DNA from: Litchfieldella qijiaojingensis | GTDB taxonomy: Bacteria; Pseudomonadota; Gammaproteobacteria; Pseudomonadales; Halomonadaceae | Length of the DNA: 64,000 bases | Direction of reading: 5' to 3' | Assembly: GCF_014651875.1 (NCBI RefSeq) | Contig: NZ_BMXS01000005.1 | Span: 118,853 to 182,852 of the forward strand | Part shown: positions 16,929 through 25,635 of the stretch, piece by piece | Position numbering within the stretch: the first letter of the stretch is position 1 | How the letters are laid out: every line of letters begins with the position of its first letter | The notes under the pieces: model-generated | Seen by the model: only the letters and a program-made list of their open reading frames with translations | The model's database searches: none | What the model was told of the DNA's origin: nothing | Position numbers and translations under genes: made by a program

Positions 16929-18188
16929 CTAGAGCAGCGCCAGGGTGAGCCAGGGCTGCCAGGCCAGCAGTACCAGGGCCAACAGGCTCATCAGCAGGAA
17001 GGGTAGCAGCGAGCGGAAGATCCGTAGTGGCGGCACACCCGTCATCGATGAACTGATGAACAGCCCCGCGCCCACCGGCGGCGTCAGCAGCCCCAGCACC
17101 AGCGTCAGGCACACCACCACCCCGAATTGGTATGCGGTGATGTCGAACTGATTCTGGGCGATAGGCAGCAGGATAGGCACCACCAAGATCAACGCGGCGA
17201 TGCCGTCGACGACCATACCCACCAACAGCAGGATCCCCACCACCAGCATCAGGAAAGCGAAGGGATCGTCGGTCAGGTCGGCAATCCAGGTTGCGGCCAT
17301 CTGTGGCAGTTGCTCGTAGACGATCACCCAGCCGAACACCCCGGCAGCGGCGATCAGCATGATCACCAGGCCGGCGTTGAAGGCGGTGCGTTTGAGGATC
17401 TCCGGCAGTTTGGCGAAGGTCAGGTCGCGATAGATATAGCGGCCAATCAGCAGGGCCGCCAGCGAGGCCAGCGCCGCCGATTCGGTGGGCGTGGCCACCC
17501 CCGCCAGGATGCCGCCGATGATGATCACCGGGATGCTCATGGCCGGCAGGCCCATCATCAGGAAGCGCTTGGCTTGATCACGGGTCGGCCATTGGCCGCT
17601 CGGGTACTGCTGGACCAGCCCCACCGCGGCGATGGCCAGGAAGAACAGTCCGCCCATCATCAGCCCCGGCAGAATGCCGGCGATGAACATGTCGGCGATC
17701 GGCACTTGGGCCATCACCCCGTAGAGCACGAACAGCATGGAAGGGGGGATGATCGGCGACAGCAGCCCGCCGGCGGCGGTGATGGCCGCGGCATAGGGCT
17801 TGTCGTAGCCGTCCTCTTCCATGGCCGGCACCATGGCCCGTGACATGATGGCGATCTGCGAGGCCGCCGAGCCGACGATGGCCGCCATCATCATGTTGGC
17901 CACTAGATTGATATAGACCAGGCCGCCACGGAAGCCACCAACCAGGATCCGTGCCAGGTCGATCAGCCGCCGGGTCAGGCCGCCCTCGTTCATCAGCTCA
18001 CCGGCGAGCATGAACAGCGGGATGGCCAGCAGGCCGTAGTTTTCGATGGCCCCATAGAGCTGCTGGGGATAGGACGCGAACAACAAGGTGTTGCCCGAAT
18101 CGACGATGTACCAGGCGGCAGTGAGCGCCAGCACCAGGGCGATGGGCACCGCGCCAAGCAGCAGAACGGCGAAGACGACGAGCGTCAT
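16929..18188 (-). CDS. TRAP transporter large permease subunit (DctM)
   Basis: 419 residues from ATG 18188, which follows AAAGGAGG and overlaps the stop of the small-subunit gene by 4 bp. It is a polytopic membrane protein with family motifs such as YGLLAIPLFMLAGELMNEGG, IVGSAASQIAIMSRAM, GGLLSPIIPPSMLFVLYG and LLTPPVGAGLFISSSM. With DctQ it forms the Na+-driven channel that accepts substrate from the DctP binding protein. It is the last gene of the ben-cat-TRAP run, so an aromatic acid or ring-cleavage product is a reasonable but unproven substrate. Confidence 0.92.
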   Translation of the reverse strand: MTLVVFAVLLLGAVPIALVLALTAAWYIVDSGNTLLFASYPQQLYGAIENYGLLAIPLFMLAGELMNEGGLTRRLIDLARILVGGFRGGLVYINLVANMMMAAIVGSAASQIAIMSRAMVPAMEEDGYDKPYAAAITAAGGLLSPIIPPSMLFVLYGVMAQVPIADMFIAGILPGLMMGGLFFLAIAAVGLVQQYPSGQWPTRDQAKRFLMMGLPAMSIPVIIIGGILAGVATPTESAALASLAALLIGRYIYRDLTFAKLPEILKRTAFNAGLVIMLIAAAGVFGWVIVYEQLPQMAATWIADLTDDPFAFLMLVVGILLLVGMVVDGIAALILVVPILLPIAQNQFDITAYQFGVVVCLTLVLGLLTPPVGAGLFISSSMTGVPPLRIFRSLLPFLLMSLLALVLLAWQPWLTLALL

Positions 18189-18733
18189 GCAAGCCTCCTT
18201 TCCGCGGTCACCAATCCCTTCAGGCCGTCGACCAGGTTGACGACGGCATGCAGGCTCAGCGACACCGCGAAGATCGGCAGGCACAGCCAGACCCAGAACT
18301 TGGGAATGCCCAGCGTGCGCGAGGTTTCGGAATAAATGAAGTTGAAGGTTTCCCCCTGGAAGGCCTGGATGTCGAAGCCGCTGGCCCACAGGGTCGCCGG
18401 GTCGTACCAGCGCCAGGACAATACGGCCAGGAAGAGCGCGAAGAACAGCACCATGGCGTCGACTGACAGGTGCAGCAGTTGCCGGGCGCCGCTCGGCAGG
18501 GCATCGACCAGCAGGGTCACGGCGACGCCTTCGCGACGCTTGAGCACCGCCGAGGTGGTGAAGAAGGTCATCCAGATCATGGCATGGATGGCCAGTTCAT
18601 CGGTCCAGTAGAGGGCATGGCCCAGCGAGCGGGTGGCGATGTTGAGCAGGATCAGCAGGCTGATCACCGCGGCCAGGCCCGCGGCGATCGTCCCCTCACA
18701 CCGGGCGATGCCGGACGAGATTCGTTTGAGCAT
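18185..18733 (-). CDS. TRAP transporter small permease subunit (DctQ)
   Basis: 182 residues with four hydrophobic segments: an N-terminal one around GLAAVISLLILLNIATRSL, one near AIHAMIWMTFFTTSAVL, one near LSVDAMVLFFALFLAVLSW, and a last near FWVWLCLPIFAVSLSLHA. The motif VLKRREGVAVTLLVD is typical of DctQ proteins. It sits between the binding-protein and large-permease genes and is translationally coupled to the latter by a 4-bp overlap. Confidence 0.9.
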   Translation of the reverse strand: MLKRISSGIARCEGTIAAGLAAVISLLILLNIATRSLGHALYWTDELAIHAMIWMTFFTTSAVLKRREGVAVTLLVDALPSGARQLLHLSVDAMVLFFALFLAVLSWRWYDPATLWASGFDIQAFQGETFNFIYSETSRTLGIPKFWVWLCLPIFAVSLSLHAVVNLVDGLKGLVTAERRLA

Positions 18734-18747
18734 GACAGCCTCCAGGA

Positions 18748-18768
18748 GCCCCGGCGCGAGGCCGGGGC
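18748..18768 (-). promoter_or_regulatory. Intercistronic stem-loop between dctP and dctQ
   Basis: GCCCCGGC and GCCGGGGC form perfect 8-bp arms around a 5-nt loop, in the 57-bp gap after the binding-protein gene. Stem-loops here are commonly thought to keep the binding protein more abundant than its membrane subunits, by protecting the upstream message or partly terminating transcription. Confidence 0.45.
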
Positions 18769-18790
18769 GATGATGAGGAAGAGCGAACCA

Positions 18791-19774
18791 TTACTCGGCG
18801 AGTTCGGCGGCCGTCTCGCGCAGGGCGCCGAGCGACGGCGCCTTGGGCACCCAGAGCCCCTCCCACTTGGCGATGGCGTCCTGGAAGAAGTCGGGGCCCA
18901 CCTCGGTGACGGTGATGTCCTGACTGCGCAGGTCTTCGCCCCAAACGGCATGGTTTTCCTGGAAGCGGGTCATGACGTTGTCGGCATGCTCGGCCATGGC
19001 GGTGCGGATCATCTCGCGATCCTCGCCGTCGAGCTGCTGCCAGACGCGCCCGGAAATCACCGCCACCATGGGGAATATCATGTGGTTGGAGACCACCAGG
19101 TTGTCAGCCTGCTCGTAGAATTTGAGCAAGCGGATGGCGTCGTAATCCATGTCGATGGCATCGACCTGGCCGTTGGCCAGCGCGTCGTAGACGGCGGGCA
19201 GCGGCAGCGGCGTGGGCGCCGCGCCGGCGGCGGCATAGAAGTCGCGGATCGGATCGAAGGGCGTGATGCGTACCTTGAGCCCGCTCAGGTCCTCGGCGGA
19301 CTCGATGGGCTCGCGGCTGAGGATCTGACGCATGCCGGCCATGCCGTACCCCACGCCCACCAGGCCGGTTTGGGCCGGCATCTTCTCGAGCAGGTCACCG
19401 GCCGCATCCGAGCGCAGCAGGGCGGCAGCGTGGTCGATGTCCTTCACCAGGAAGGGCGCGTAGAGGGCACCGAAGTCCGGAATGCGGTTGGAGATCTCGG
19501 CAATGGTGAGGAAGGCCATGTCCAGAGAGCCGGCCTGGAGCTGCTGGACCATCTGGGCCTCGGTGCCTAACTGCTGGGCGGGGAAGATGCTGACGCTGTG
19601 CTCCCCACCGGATCGCTCCTCGAGAGTCTCGGCGAAGCCCTCGGCCTCCTGGGTCCAGATATGTGGCTGAGGGGTGATCAGTCCGAGCCGGAAGTCGCGG
19701 GCCTGGGCGGTCCAGGCGGTCACGGACAGGGAAGCCGCCACGGCGGCCGTCATCAGGGTCTTGAGCTTGTTCAT
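18791..19774 (-). CDS. TRAP transporter periplasmic substrate-binding protein (DctP)
   Basis: 327 residues from ATG 19774. A signal peptide (MNKLKTLMTAAVAASLSVTAWTAQA) precedes RDFRLGLITPQPHIW, a typical DctP mature start. Family motifs include SIFPAQQLGTEAQMVQQLQAGSLD, the substrate-carboxylate arginine region LSGLKVRITPFDP, and YDALANGQVDAIDMDYDA. The gene follows catA by 73 bp with a hairpin in the gap, on the same strand as benABC-catBCA. The ligand may be benzoate, catechol-pathway acids or another organic acid. Confidence 0.9.
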   Translation of the reverse strand: MNKLKTLMTAAVAASLSVTAWTAQARDFRLGLITPQPHIWTQEAEGFAETLEERSGGEHSVSIFPAQQLGTEAQMVQQLQAGSLDMAFLTIAEISNRIPDFGALYAPFLVKDIDHAAALLRSDAAGDLLEKMPAQTGLVGVGYGMAGMRQILSREPIESAEDLSGLKVRITPFDPIRDFYAAAGAAPTPLPLPAVYDALANGQVDAIDMDYDAIRLLKFYEQADNLVVSNHMIFPMVAVISGRVWQQLDGEDREMIRTAMAEHADNVMTRFQENHAVWGEDLRSQDITVTEVGPDFFQDAIAKWEGLWVPKAPSLGALRETAAELAE

Positions 19775-19812
19775 GGGGTTGGTCTCTCTTGTTGTAGTCT
19801 TCGCTGATGCAA

Positions 19813-19830
19813 CCGGCCCCGAAGGGCCGG
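19813..19830 (-). promoter_or_regulatory. GC-rich hairpin between catA and dctP
   Basis: On the transcribed strand CCGGCCC-TTCG-GGGCCGG forms a 7-bp stem capped by a stable TTCG tetraloop, flanked by AAG and TTG. It could act as a partial terminator or processing site separating the cat genes from the TRAP genes. Confidence 0.45.
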
Positions 19831-19847
19831 CTTTCCCGCAAGGGCGC

Positions 19848-20783
19848 TCAGGCGTCTTCCAGGGCGCGCGGGCGCTTGTGACGGCTCTGCAGCTCGGCGG
19901 CATCGGTCCTGGCCAGTTCCACGTCAAAGACCACCTCGGTGAAGGGACCAGTCAGGCCGCGCAACTCCGACTCGGCGGCGTCCTCGATGCGGTTGGCGTC
20001 GATCACCAGTTCCTCGCGGGTGGCGAAGGCGAAGTCGTCGTAGGTGTAGGGATCGCCGGCCAGGTTGATCTGGGTGGTCAGGTGCTTGTGACCCGGCGCC
20101 GAGATGAAGAAGTGGATGTGCGCCGGACGCTGGCCATGGCGGCCGAGCAGGTCGAGCACCTGCTGGGTCGGGCTGTCCGGCGGGCAGCCGTAGCCGGACG
20201 GGATGATGCTGCGGGCACGGTAGCGGCCGTCGGCGTCGGCATGGATGGTGCGGCGCAGGTGATACTCCGACTGAGTGGGATCGAAGAAGGAGTAGTTGCC
20301 CTTGGTGTCAGCGTGCCAGATCTCGACCTTGGCGCCAGGAACGGGGTTGCCGTTCACGTCGCGCACCTGGCCAGTCAACCACATCACCTCGGCCTCATTG
20401 TCCGAGCCATCGTCCAGGCGGGCGAAGCCCTCGGCCTCAGGGGCGCCGGCCACGTAGAGCGGCCCCTCTATGGTGCGTGGGGTGCCACCTGTCAGGCCGC
20501 GCTCGGCGTCGGTAGCGTCCATGCGCATGTCCAGGTAGTGGTCGAAGCCGAGCCCCGGCGCCAGCAGGCCGAACTGATTCTCCTTGCCCAGGGCGTTGAG
20601 CTGGCTGACGGCGCCCCAGAACTCCTCGGGGGTGACGTCGAAGTCGTCGATCAGGCGGTAGAGGTCGGACAGCAGGCGATGCAGGATCCGCTTGGCGCGC
20701 TCGCTGCCACCGTCCTGGTCGAAGCCGCTGACGGTCTTCAGGAAGTCCTGCACCTCTGGGGTATCGAAGATCTTCACGGTCAT
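19848..20783 (-). CDS. catA: Catechol 1,2-dioxygenase
   Basis: 311 residues from ATG 20783 (MTVKIFDTPEVQDFL), the usual CatA length. It is an intradiol dioxygenase that opens catechol to cis,cis-muconate using non-haem Fe(III). The expected ligands are two Tyr and two His: Tyr in GPLYVAGAP, Tyr in the DADGRYRARSIIPSGYG region, and His in RPAHIHFFISAPGHKHL. The N-terminal helical dimer domain (residues about 1-105) is present. It lies last in the cat order catB-catC-catA, 64 bp after catC. Confidence 0.96.
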   Translation of the reverse strand: MTVKIFDTPEVQDFLKTVSGFDQDGGSERAKRILHRLLSDLYRLIDDFDVTPEEFWGAVSQLNALGKENQFGLLAPGLGFDHYLDMRMDATDAERGLTGGTPRTIEGPLYVAGAPEAEGFARLDDGSDNEAEVMWLTGQVRDVNGNPVPGAKVEIWHADTKGNYSFFDPTQSEYHLRRTIHADADGRYRARSIIPSGYGCPPDSPTQQVLDLLGRHGQRPAHIHFFISAPGHKHLTTQINLAGDPYTYDDFAFATREELVIDANRIEDAAESELRGLTGPFTEVVFDVELARTDAAELQSRHKRPRALEDA

Positions 20784-20847
20784 GGTCGTGTCCTCGGTTG
20801 TTATCGTCTGTTTGCAGCCGGCGACGGTGGCCGGCGTCATCCGTGAT

Positions 20848-21138
20848 TCAGGAATCGTCCTCGCGGATCGAGGACGGATGGCGGCACAGCGGCTTGACGC
20901 GGATCTCCATGAAGGGGAACAACGGCAGGTGGCTGATCAGCTCCTGCAACTCGGCGTTGTCCTCCACGTCGAAGATGCTGACGTTGGCGTAGTTGCCAGC
21001 CACCCGCCACAGATGCCGCCACTTGCCGGCACGCTGCAGTTCCTGGGCGTAGGCCTTCTCGCTCGCCTTGATCTCGGCGGCCTGCTCGGACGGCATGTCC
21101 GGTGGCAGCTTCACGGTCATTTCCACCTGGAAGAGCAT
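20848..21138 (-). CDS. catC: Muconolactone delta-isomerase
   Basis: 96 residues, the normal CatC size. It isomerises muconolactone to 3-oxoadipate enol-lactone. The protein starts MLFQVEMTVKLPPDMP and contains QRAGKWRHLWRVAGNYANVSIFD and LISHLPLFPFMEIRVKPL, all characteristic. It lies 29 bp after catB and before catA on the same strand. Confidence 0.96.
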   Translation of the reverse strand: MLFQVEMTVKLPPDMPSEQAAEIKASEKAYAQELQRAGKWRHLWRVAGNYANVSIFDVEDNAELQELISHLPLFPFMEIRVKPLCRHPSSIREDDS

Positions 21139-21167
21139 GAGCGTCTCCTTGGGATGCGGGGGGCGTC

Positions 21168-22292
21168 TCAGTCGCGGCGCCGGTAATGGTTGAGCTTGTC
21201 CTCGTCGAGGGTGATGCCGAGGCCTGGGCCGACCGGCAGGTCGACGCCGAACTCGTGGTAGTGGAGCGGCGCGGCGACGATGTCGTCCTTGAGCAGCAGG
21301 GGGCCGAACATCTCAGTACCCCAGGTCAGCTCGCCGAGCGTCGACCAGGCATGCAGGGAAGCGGCGGTGCCGATGGTGCCCTCCAGCATGGTGCCGCCGT
21401 AGAGGCTGATGCCGGCGGCCTGGGCCACATGGGCCAACTCCAGCACGCTGCGCGGCCCGCCGGCCTTGGCGATCTTCAGCGCGAAGGCATCGCCGAAGCC
21501 GCAGGAGGCCAGGGTGAAACCGTCGCGGGCGTCGTGAACCGCCTCGTCGGCCAGCATCGGCACCACGAAGCGGTTGGCCAGCCGCACCAGGCCGGCGAAC
21601 TCCCGGGCAGGGATCGGCTGCTCGATCAGGTCGATGCCGGCGGCCTCCAGAGCATCGATGCCGCGGGCCGCGGTGGCCTCGTCCCAGGCCTGGTTGACGT
21701 CGACCCGCACGCTGGCCCGGTCGCCCAGCGCCGCCTTGATGGCACCGACGTGGCGTACATCCTGATCCACCGGGTTGGCGCCGATCTTGAGCTTGAAGTC
21801 GCAGTGACGGCGTTCCTCGAGGCGCTGGAAGGCCTCGTCGATGTCCTTTTGCGTGTCGCCGCTGGCGAGCGTCCAGAGCACTGGCAAGTGATCGTGCTGG
21901 GCACCGCCCAGCAGTTCCGCCACCGACAGGCCGCGGCGCTTGCCCTCGGCGTCGAGCAGTGCGGTCTCGAGCCCAGACTTGGCGAAGCTGTTACCGCGCA
22001 CATGGCGGTTCATGCGCGCCCGCAGAGCGTTGAGGTTGTAAGCCGGCTGGCCGATCAGCAGCGGCGCCAGGTAGGTGTCGATGGTCTGCTTGATGCCCTC
22101 GGGGCTTTCCGGGCCATAGCTCAGGCCACCGATGGTGGTGGCTTCGCCCAGGCCCTCGGTGCCGTCGGACAACCGCAGGCGGATGATGACCAGGGTCTGG
22201 CAGGCCATGGTGGTCATCGACAACTTGTGCGGACGGATGGTCGGCAGGTCGACCAACAGCGTCTCGATCTCCTTGATCAGAATGTCGTGCAT
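21168..22292 (-). CDS. catB: Muconate cycloisomerase
   Basis: 374 residues from ATG 22292, preceded by GGAGCCCCG; an alternative ATG six codons upstream is possible. It is an enolase-superfamily enzyme that lactonises cis,cis-muconate to muconolactone. The catalytic Lys lies in DFKLKIGANP, metal ligands in VRVDVNQAWDE, DLIEQPIP and PMLADEAVHD, and a second Lys in DAFALKIAKAGG. The C-terminal loop reads YGGTMLEGTIGTAASLHAW. The gene follows benC by 95 bp. Confidence 0.95.
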   Translation of the reverse strand: MHDILIKEIETLLVDLPTIRPHKLSMTTMACQTLVIIRLRLSDGTEGLGEATTIGGLSYGPESPEGIKQTIDTYLAPLLIGQPAYNLNALRARMNRHVRGNSFAKSGLETALLDAEGKRRGLSVAELLGGAQHDHLPVLWTLASGDTQKDIDEAFQRLEERRHCDFKLKIGANPVDQDVRHVGAIKAALGDRASVRVDVNQAWDEATAARGIDALEAAGIDLIEQPIPAREFAGLVRLANRFVVPMLADEAVHDARDGFTLASCGFGDAFALKIAKAGGPRSVLELAHVAQAAGISLYGGTMLEGTIGTAASLHAWSTLGELTWGTEMFGPLLLKDDIVAAPLHYHEFGVDLPVGPGLGITLDEDKLNHYRRRD

Positions 22293-22387
22293 CGGGGCTC
22301 CATGCGGCACGCCTCAGGGCACCGCTCACAGGGTAATGGTCGGGGGATATCCGGCCGGCGGGACTCACCACACCGAGCGGATACCGA

Positions 22388-23404
22388 TCAGCTCGAGACG
22401 AACTTCTCGAAGAACAACTGGTGATCGCCGACGTCGCGCGCCTCGAGCCAGTGCTTCGAGGCCTCGATCATCGGCGGCGGGCCGCACAGATAGGCATCGA
22501 AGGGCTGGGCCAGGAAGTCGAGGTCGAACAGGTCGCAGACCACGCCTCGCTTGCCCTTCCATGCCTCCGAGGCATTCATCACGATGCTCTCGTAGGCGAA
22601 GTCCGGCAGCGTGTCGGTAAAGCGGTCCAGACGATCGAGTTCGCTCAGGTCGGTCTCCTGAGTCACGCCGTAGCATAGGCGGATTGGCTTCTGGCAATCG
22701 CCCTCCTCCTCGAGCTGCTCGAGCATGCCGAGGAAGGCCGAAAGCCCGGTGCCACCCGCCACCATCAGCAGGGGACGCTGGACCTCGCGCAGGTAGAAGG
22801 CACCCAATGGGGCCTCCAGGGAGATCGCATCGCCGACGGCGACACGATCGCGCAGGTAGTCGCTCATCACCCCGCTGGGCAGCAGGCGAATCAGGAAGCG
22901 CAGCTTGCCGTCCTTCACCGATGAGGTGGCGAAGGAGTAGGCCCGCCATTCGTCGGTGCCCGGCACTTCGATGCGAGCGTACTGCCCGGGCAAGTACTGC
23001 AGCGCCTGGGTGGGATCATCGAGGGTGATCTCGAGGATGGCGGCCGCGTCGGAGACCTGCTTCACCTCGCTAACAGTGGCGTCGTGAACCTCGGTGGCCA
23101 CACTGCACACACTGGAATCCACATCGAAGTAGAAGGAACCATTGGTGGACAGGAGGCGAGTCTGGCAGGCCAACACATGGCCCTCCGCGATCTCCTCCTC
23201 GGTCAGCGCCTCCTCGTCGATGTATTCGACGTCGACCTTGCCGGACTCTCGCAGGCAGCGGCAGGTCCCGCAGACCCCTTCCCGGCAGTCCACCGGCAGG
23301 TTGACGCCGTGACGCTGGGCGGCGTCCATCAGCAGCTCGTTCTTGTCGACCTTGACGAAGCGTGTGATGCCGTCCCGAAAGACGATGGCGGCTGTGTTAT
23401 GCAT
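22388..23404 (-). CDS. benC: Benzoate 1,2-dioxygenase electron transfer component (reductase)
   Basis: 338 residues from ATG 23404, the standard BenC length. The N-terminal plant-type [2Fe-2S] domain has CREGVCGTCRC and a final Cys in LACQT. The FAD domain carries RAYSFAT, and the NAD domain LMVAGGTGLSAFLGML and CGPPPMIEASK. It passes electrons from NADH to the BenAB oxygenase. It is third in benA-benB-benC, 20 bp after benB. Confidence 0.96.
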   Translation of the reverse strand: MHNTAAIVFRDGITRFVKVDKNELLMDAAQRHGVNLPVDCREGVCGTCRCLRESGKVDVEYIDEEALTEEEIAEGHVLACQTRLLSTNGSFYFDVDSSVCSVATEVHDATVSEVKQVSDAAAILEITLDDPTQALQYLPGQYARIEVPGTDEWRAYSFATSSVKDGKLRFLIRLLPSGVMSDYLRDRVAVGDAISLEAPLGAFYLREVQRPLLMVAGGTGLSAFLGMLEQLEEEGDCQKPIRLCYGVTQETDLSELDRLDRFTDTLPDFAYESIVMNASEAWKGKRGVVCDLFDLDFLAQPFDAYLCGPPPMIEASKHWLEARDVGDHQLFFEKFVSS

Positions 23405-23424
23405 GACTCGCCCTCCAGCGAAAC

Positions 23425-23910
23425 TCAGACGTGGTAGAAATCCAGCACGGAGTCGATCTTGTCGTTGTGCAGCACGGTGTGCTTGCGCGTGATCTTCCAG
23501 CTGTCCCCCTCGCCACGCAGGGTGTAGTCGGCGGTGCCGAAGAAGTGGTTGCTCTCGCCGAAGCGATGGAAGTGAGTCACCCAGTTGACCCGCACCCAGA
23601 CGATGCCGTCGCCCTGCTCCACGTAGCGCACGTTGTCGATCAGGTGCAGGGTCCGCGGCATCGGCGTGGAAGCCGCTGACTGGCCGGTGCGCAGACGGAA
23701 CACCCGATCCTCGAGGCCGGTGCGGTCGGCGTAGTACATCAGCGACATCTCGCGCTTGGGATCGCTGGTGACCTCGTGCTCGTTCTTCCACTGCGGGATA
23801 TGGAACTCGCACTCGGGGGCGAACTGCGCCAGGTAACCGTCCCAGTCCTGGTCGTCGCAGAGTTCGGCCACGCGGTACAGGAACTGCTCGATGGATTGCT
23901 GGAGACTCAT
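23425..23910 (-). CDS. benB: Benzoate 1,2-dioxygenase small (beta) subunit
   Basis: 161 residues with the beta-subunit fold of ring-hydroxylating dioxygenases. Visible are QFLYRVAELCDDQDWDGYLAQF, EVTSDPKREMSLMYYADR and WVNWVTHF-like VRVNWVTHFHRFGESNHFFGTADYTLRGEG. It is structural in the alpha3beta3 oxygenase. It begins 3 bp after the benA stop, so the two are probably translationally coupled. Confidence 0.95.
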   Translation of the reverse strand: MSLQQSIEQFLYRVAELCDDQDWDGYLAQFAPECEFHIPQWKNEHEVTSDPKREMSLMYYADRTGLEDRVFRLRTGQSAASTPMPRTLHLIDNVRYVEQGDGIVWVRVNWVTHFHRFGESNHFFGTADYTLRGEGDSWKITRKHTVLHNDKIDSVLDFYHV

Positions 23911-23913
23911 GGC

Positions 23914-25299
23914 TTACACCTCCTGGAGCTTGAGTGATTTCTTTTCGAGCCCCTCGAGCAGCAGCCGCTGCCAAGTCCCGTGCTGGTTGACATAGAGCCC
24001 TTCGTGGGTGAACTCGGTGCCGGTGATCACCGGCCGGATGCCGAGCACCTTGCTGTTGTGGGTTTCGCCGTTCTGCCAGTCCGGGTGACCCCGGGAGATG
24101 TCACTCCAGCGGGAGGCGCGAGCCTGGAAGCCGCGCTGCTGCTCACGGAACTCCACCAGGTCGTCGGGAGTGCCCATGCCGGAGACGTTGAAGAAGTCCT
24201 CGAACTGGCGGATACGGTTTTCGCGGTCAGCATCCGACTCGCCCTTCACACCCAGACACAGGCTGATGACCTCGGTCTTGTTCCAGGCAATGGGACGCAC
24301 AATGCGCAGCTGCGAGCTGATCTGGTCCATGAAGAACAGGCTCGGGTAGATGTTCAGGTTGCGCAGGCGGTGCATGGTCCACTCAGCTCGCTCCTGGGGA
24401 TGTTTCTCGATCAGGCGCGGCATCACCGTGGCGTAGCCGGGACGCACCTGAGGATTGGGCATGTCACTGAACAGCAGGCTGTGGCCATTCTTGAACGAGA
24501 ACCAGCCGTCGTCGGTGTCCTTGTCGCCGGCACCCAGCTTGCTGTAATCGAGGGTGTCCCCGCCGCCGTTCTTCTGCACTTCGAGTTCGCGGCGATGCTG
24601 CACAGTGGAGACGTAGTTGTAGTGCACGGTGCTGACGTGATAGCCGTCGAGGCCGTTCTCGTTCTGCAGCTTCCAGTTGCCGTTGAAGGTGTAGCGGGAC
24701 TCACCCGGCAGCACCTCCAGCTCGCCGTCCTCGGCCTGCTCGACCATCATGTCGAAGAACAGGCGGGTATCACCCAGGAAGTCTTCGAGGCTCTCGGTGG
24801 ATTCTGTGTCCAGGCTGATGAACACGAAGCCCCGATAGCTGGCGATGCGCGCCTGCTGCAGGCCGCGGCTCGACTTGTCGAAATCCGCCGGATACTCGCT
24901 CGGCGCCTTGACCTTGACCAGGCGGCCGTCGGACTTGTAGCACCAGGCGTGGAACGGGCAGGTGAAGGTGGACTGGTTGCCCTTGCAGACCCGGGTCAGG
25001 GTGGCGCCGCGGTGTTGACATGTATTGGCCAGCGCATGCAGTTCACCCTTGCCGTCGCGGGTGATGATCATCGGCTGGCGACCGGCCTGCATGGTGATGA
25101 AGTCGTTGGGGTTGGGAATCTGGCTTTCGTGACAGGCGAAGATCCATTGCTTCTCGAAGATCAGTTCCATCTCGAGATCGAACAGCGCCTCGTCGGTGAA
25201 CATGTCACGCGCGATGCGATAGACGCCGTCATCGGGGCGGAAATCGAGGCAGTTCTCGATGAACGCCTGCCATTGGGGGAGGGAGCGGTGTGCTGTCAT
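23914..25299 (-). CDS. benA: Benzoate 1,2-dioxygenase large (alpha) subunit
   Basis: 461 residues. The N-terminal Rieske centre has NTCQHRGATLTRV and TCPFHAWCYK, the two Cys-X-His pairs. The catalytic domain holds the mononuclear iron motif in NENGLDGYHVSTVHYNY, with the bridging Asp and two His. With BenB it converts benzoate to the cis-1,2-dihydrodiol. No benD gene is present in this cluster. It is the first gene of the leftward ben-cat-TRAP run. Confidence 0.96.
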   Translation of the reverse strand: MTAHRSLPQWQAFIENCLDFRPDDGVYRIARDMFTDEALFDLEMELIFEKQWIFACHESQIPNPNDFITMQAGRQPMIITRDGKGELHALANTCQHRGATLTRVCKGNQSTFTCPFHAWCYKSDGRLVKVKAPSEYPADFDKSSRGLQQARIASYRGFVFISLDTESTESLEDFLGDTRLFFDMMVEQAEDGELEVLPGESRYTFNGNWKLQNENGLDGYHVSTVHYNYVSTVQHRRELEVQKNGGGDTLDYSKLGAGDKDTDDGWFSFKNGHSLLFSDMPNPQVRPGYATVMPRLIEKHPQERAEWTMHRLRNLNIYPSLFFMDQISSQLRIVRPIAWNKTEVISLCLGVKGESDADRENRIRQFEDFFNVSGMGTPDDLVEFREQQRGFQARASRWSDISRGHPDWQNGETHNSKVLGIRPVITGTEFTHEGLYVNQHGTWQRLLLEGLEKKSLKLQEV

Positions 25300-25384
25300 C
25301 GGTCGTTACCGTCTTGTTGCTTGTCGGGTACGACCAACCTTAGGGACTCCCCCCAGGAACCCACTATGCAGTTATTGGGGCAAC

Positions 25385-25428
25385 GCTATACACTTTTTTC
25401 AGGCATGGTAACCTTCCACCAGGCATGG
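25385..25428 (-). promoter_or_regulatory. benA promoter with AraC/XylS-type direct-repeat operator
   Basis: Two copies of a 9-bp repeat (CCATGCCTG read leftward; CAGGCATGG on the plus strand at 25400-25408 and 25420-25428) lie 20 bp apart, two helical turns. On the leftward strand a -10-like TATAGC sits at 25385-25390. At normal spacing the -35 (25408-25413) reads GGTTAC, a poor match, and it abuts the proximal repeat. This matches how XylS/BenR-type activators sit beside or over a weak -35. The regulator would be BenR, encoded next door. Confidence 0.6.
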
Positions 25429-25635
25429 GGATTTCAGGCTCTTAGACCTTAGTCTCGGTAGCCAGTCATCATGGCCACGCCACTGGCACCTACTCCCGTT
25501 GAGTGGCAGAATGACACTTACAAAGTTCGCACTACGCACCTATGGGCGAGATGCGAACAGTCGTCTCGACCGCCCATCACGGCTTCAGCCGAGGCCCGAT
25601 GACAACGACACCTGGCGGTGAGACCAGGAGGAACC

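Noticed and set aside
19674..20846. 390-codon forward frame across catA and the TRAP binding-protein start
   Set aside because: Antisense to catA and dctP; low-complexity sequence rich in Gly, Val and Ala without any motif.
21186..22424. 412-codon forward frame across catB
   Set aside because: Antisense shadow of muconate cycloisomerase, which has its catalytic Lys residues in place.
23980..25452. 490-codon forward frame across benA
   Set aside because: It mirrors benA on the other strand; benA has Rieske and iron motifs, while this frame shows nothing recognisable.
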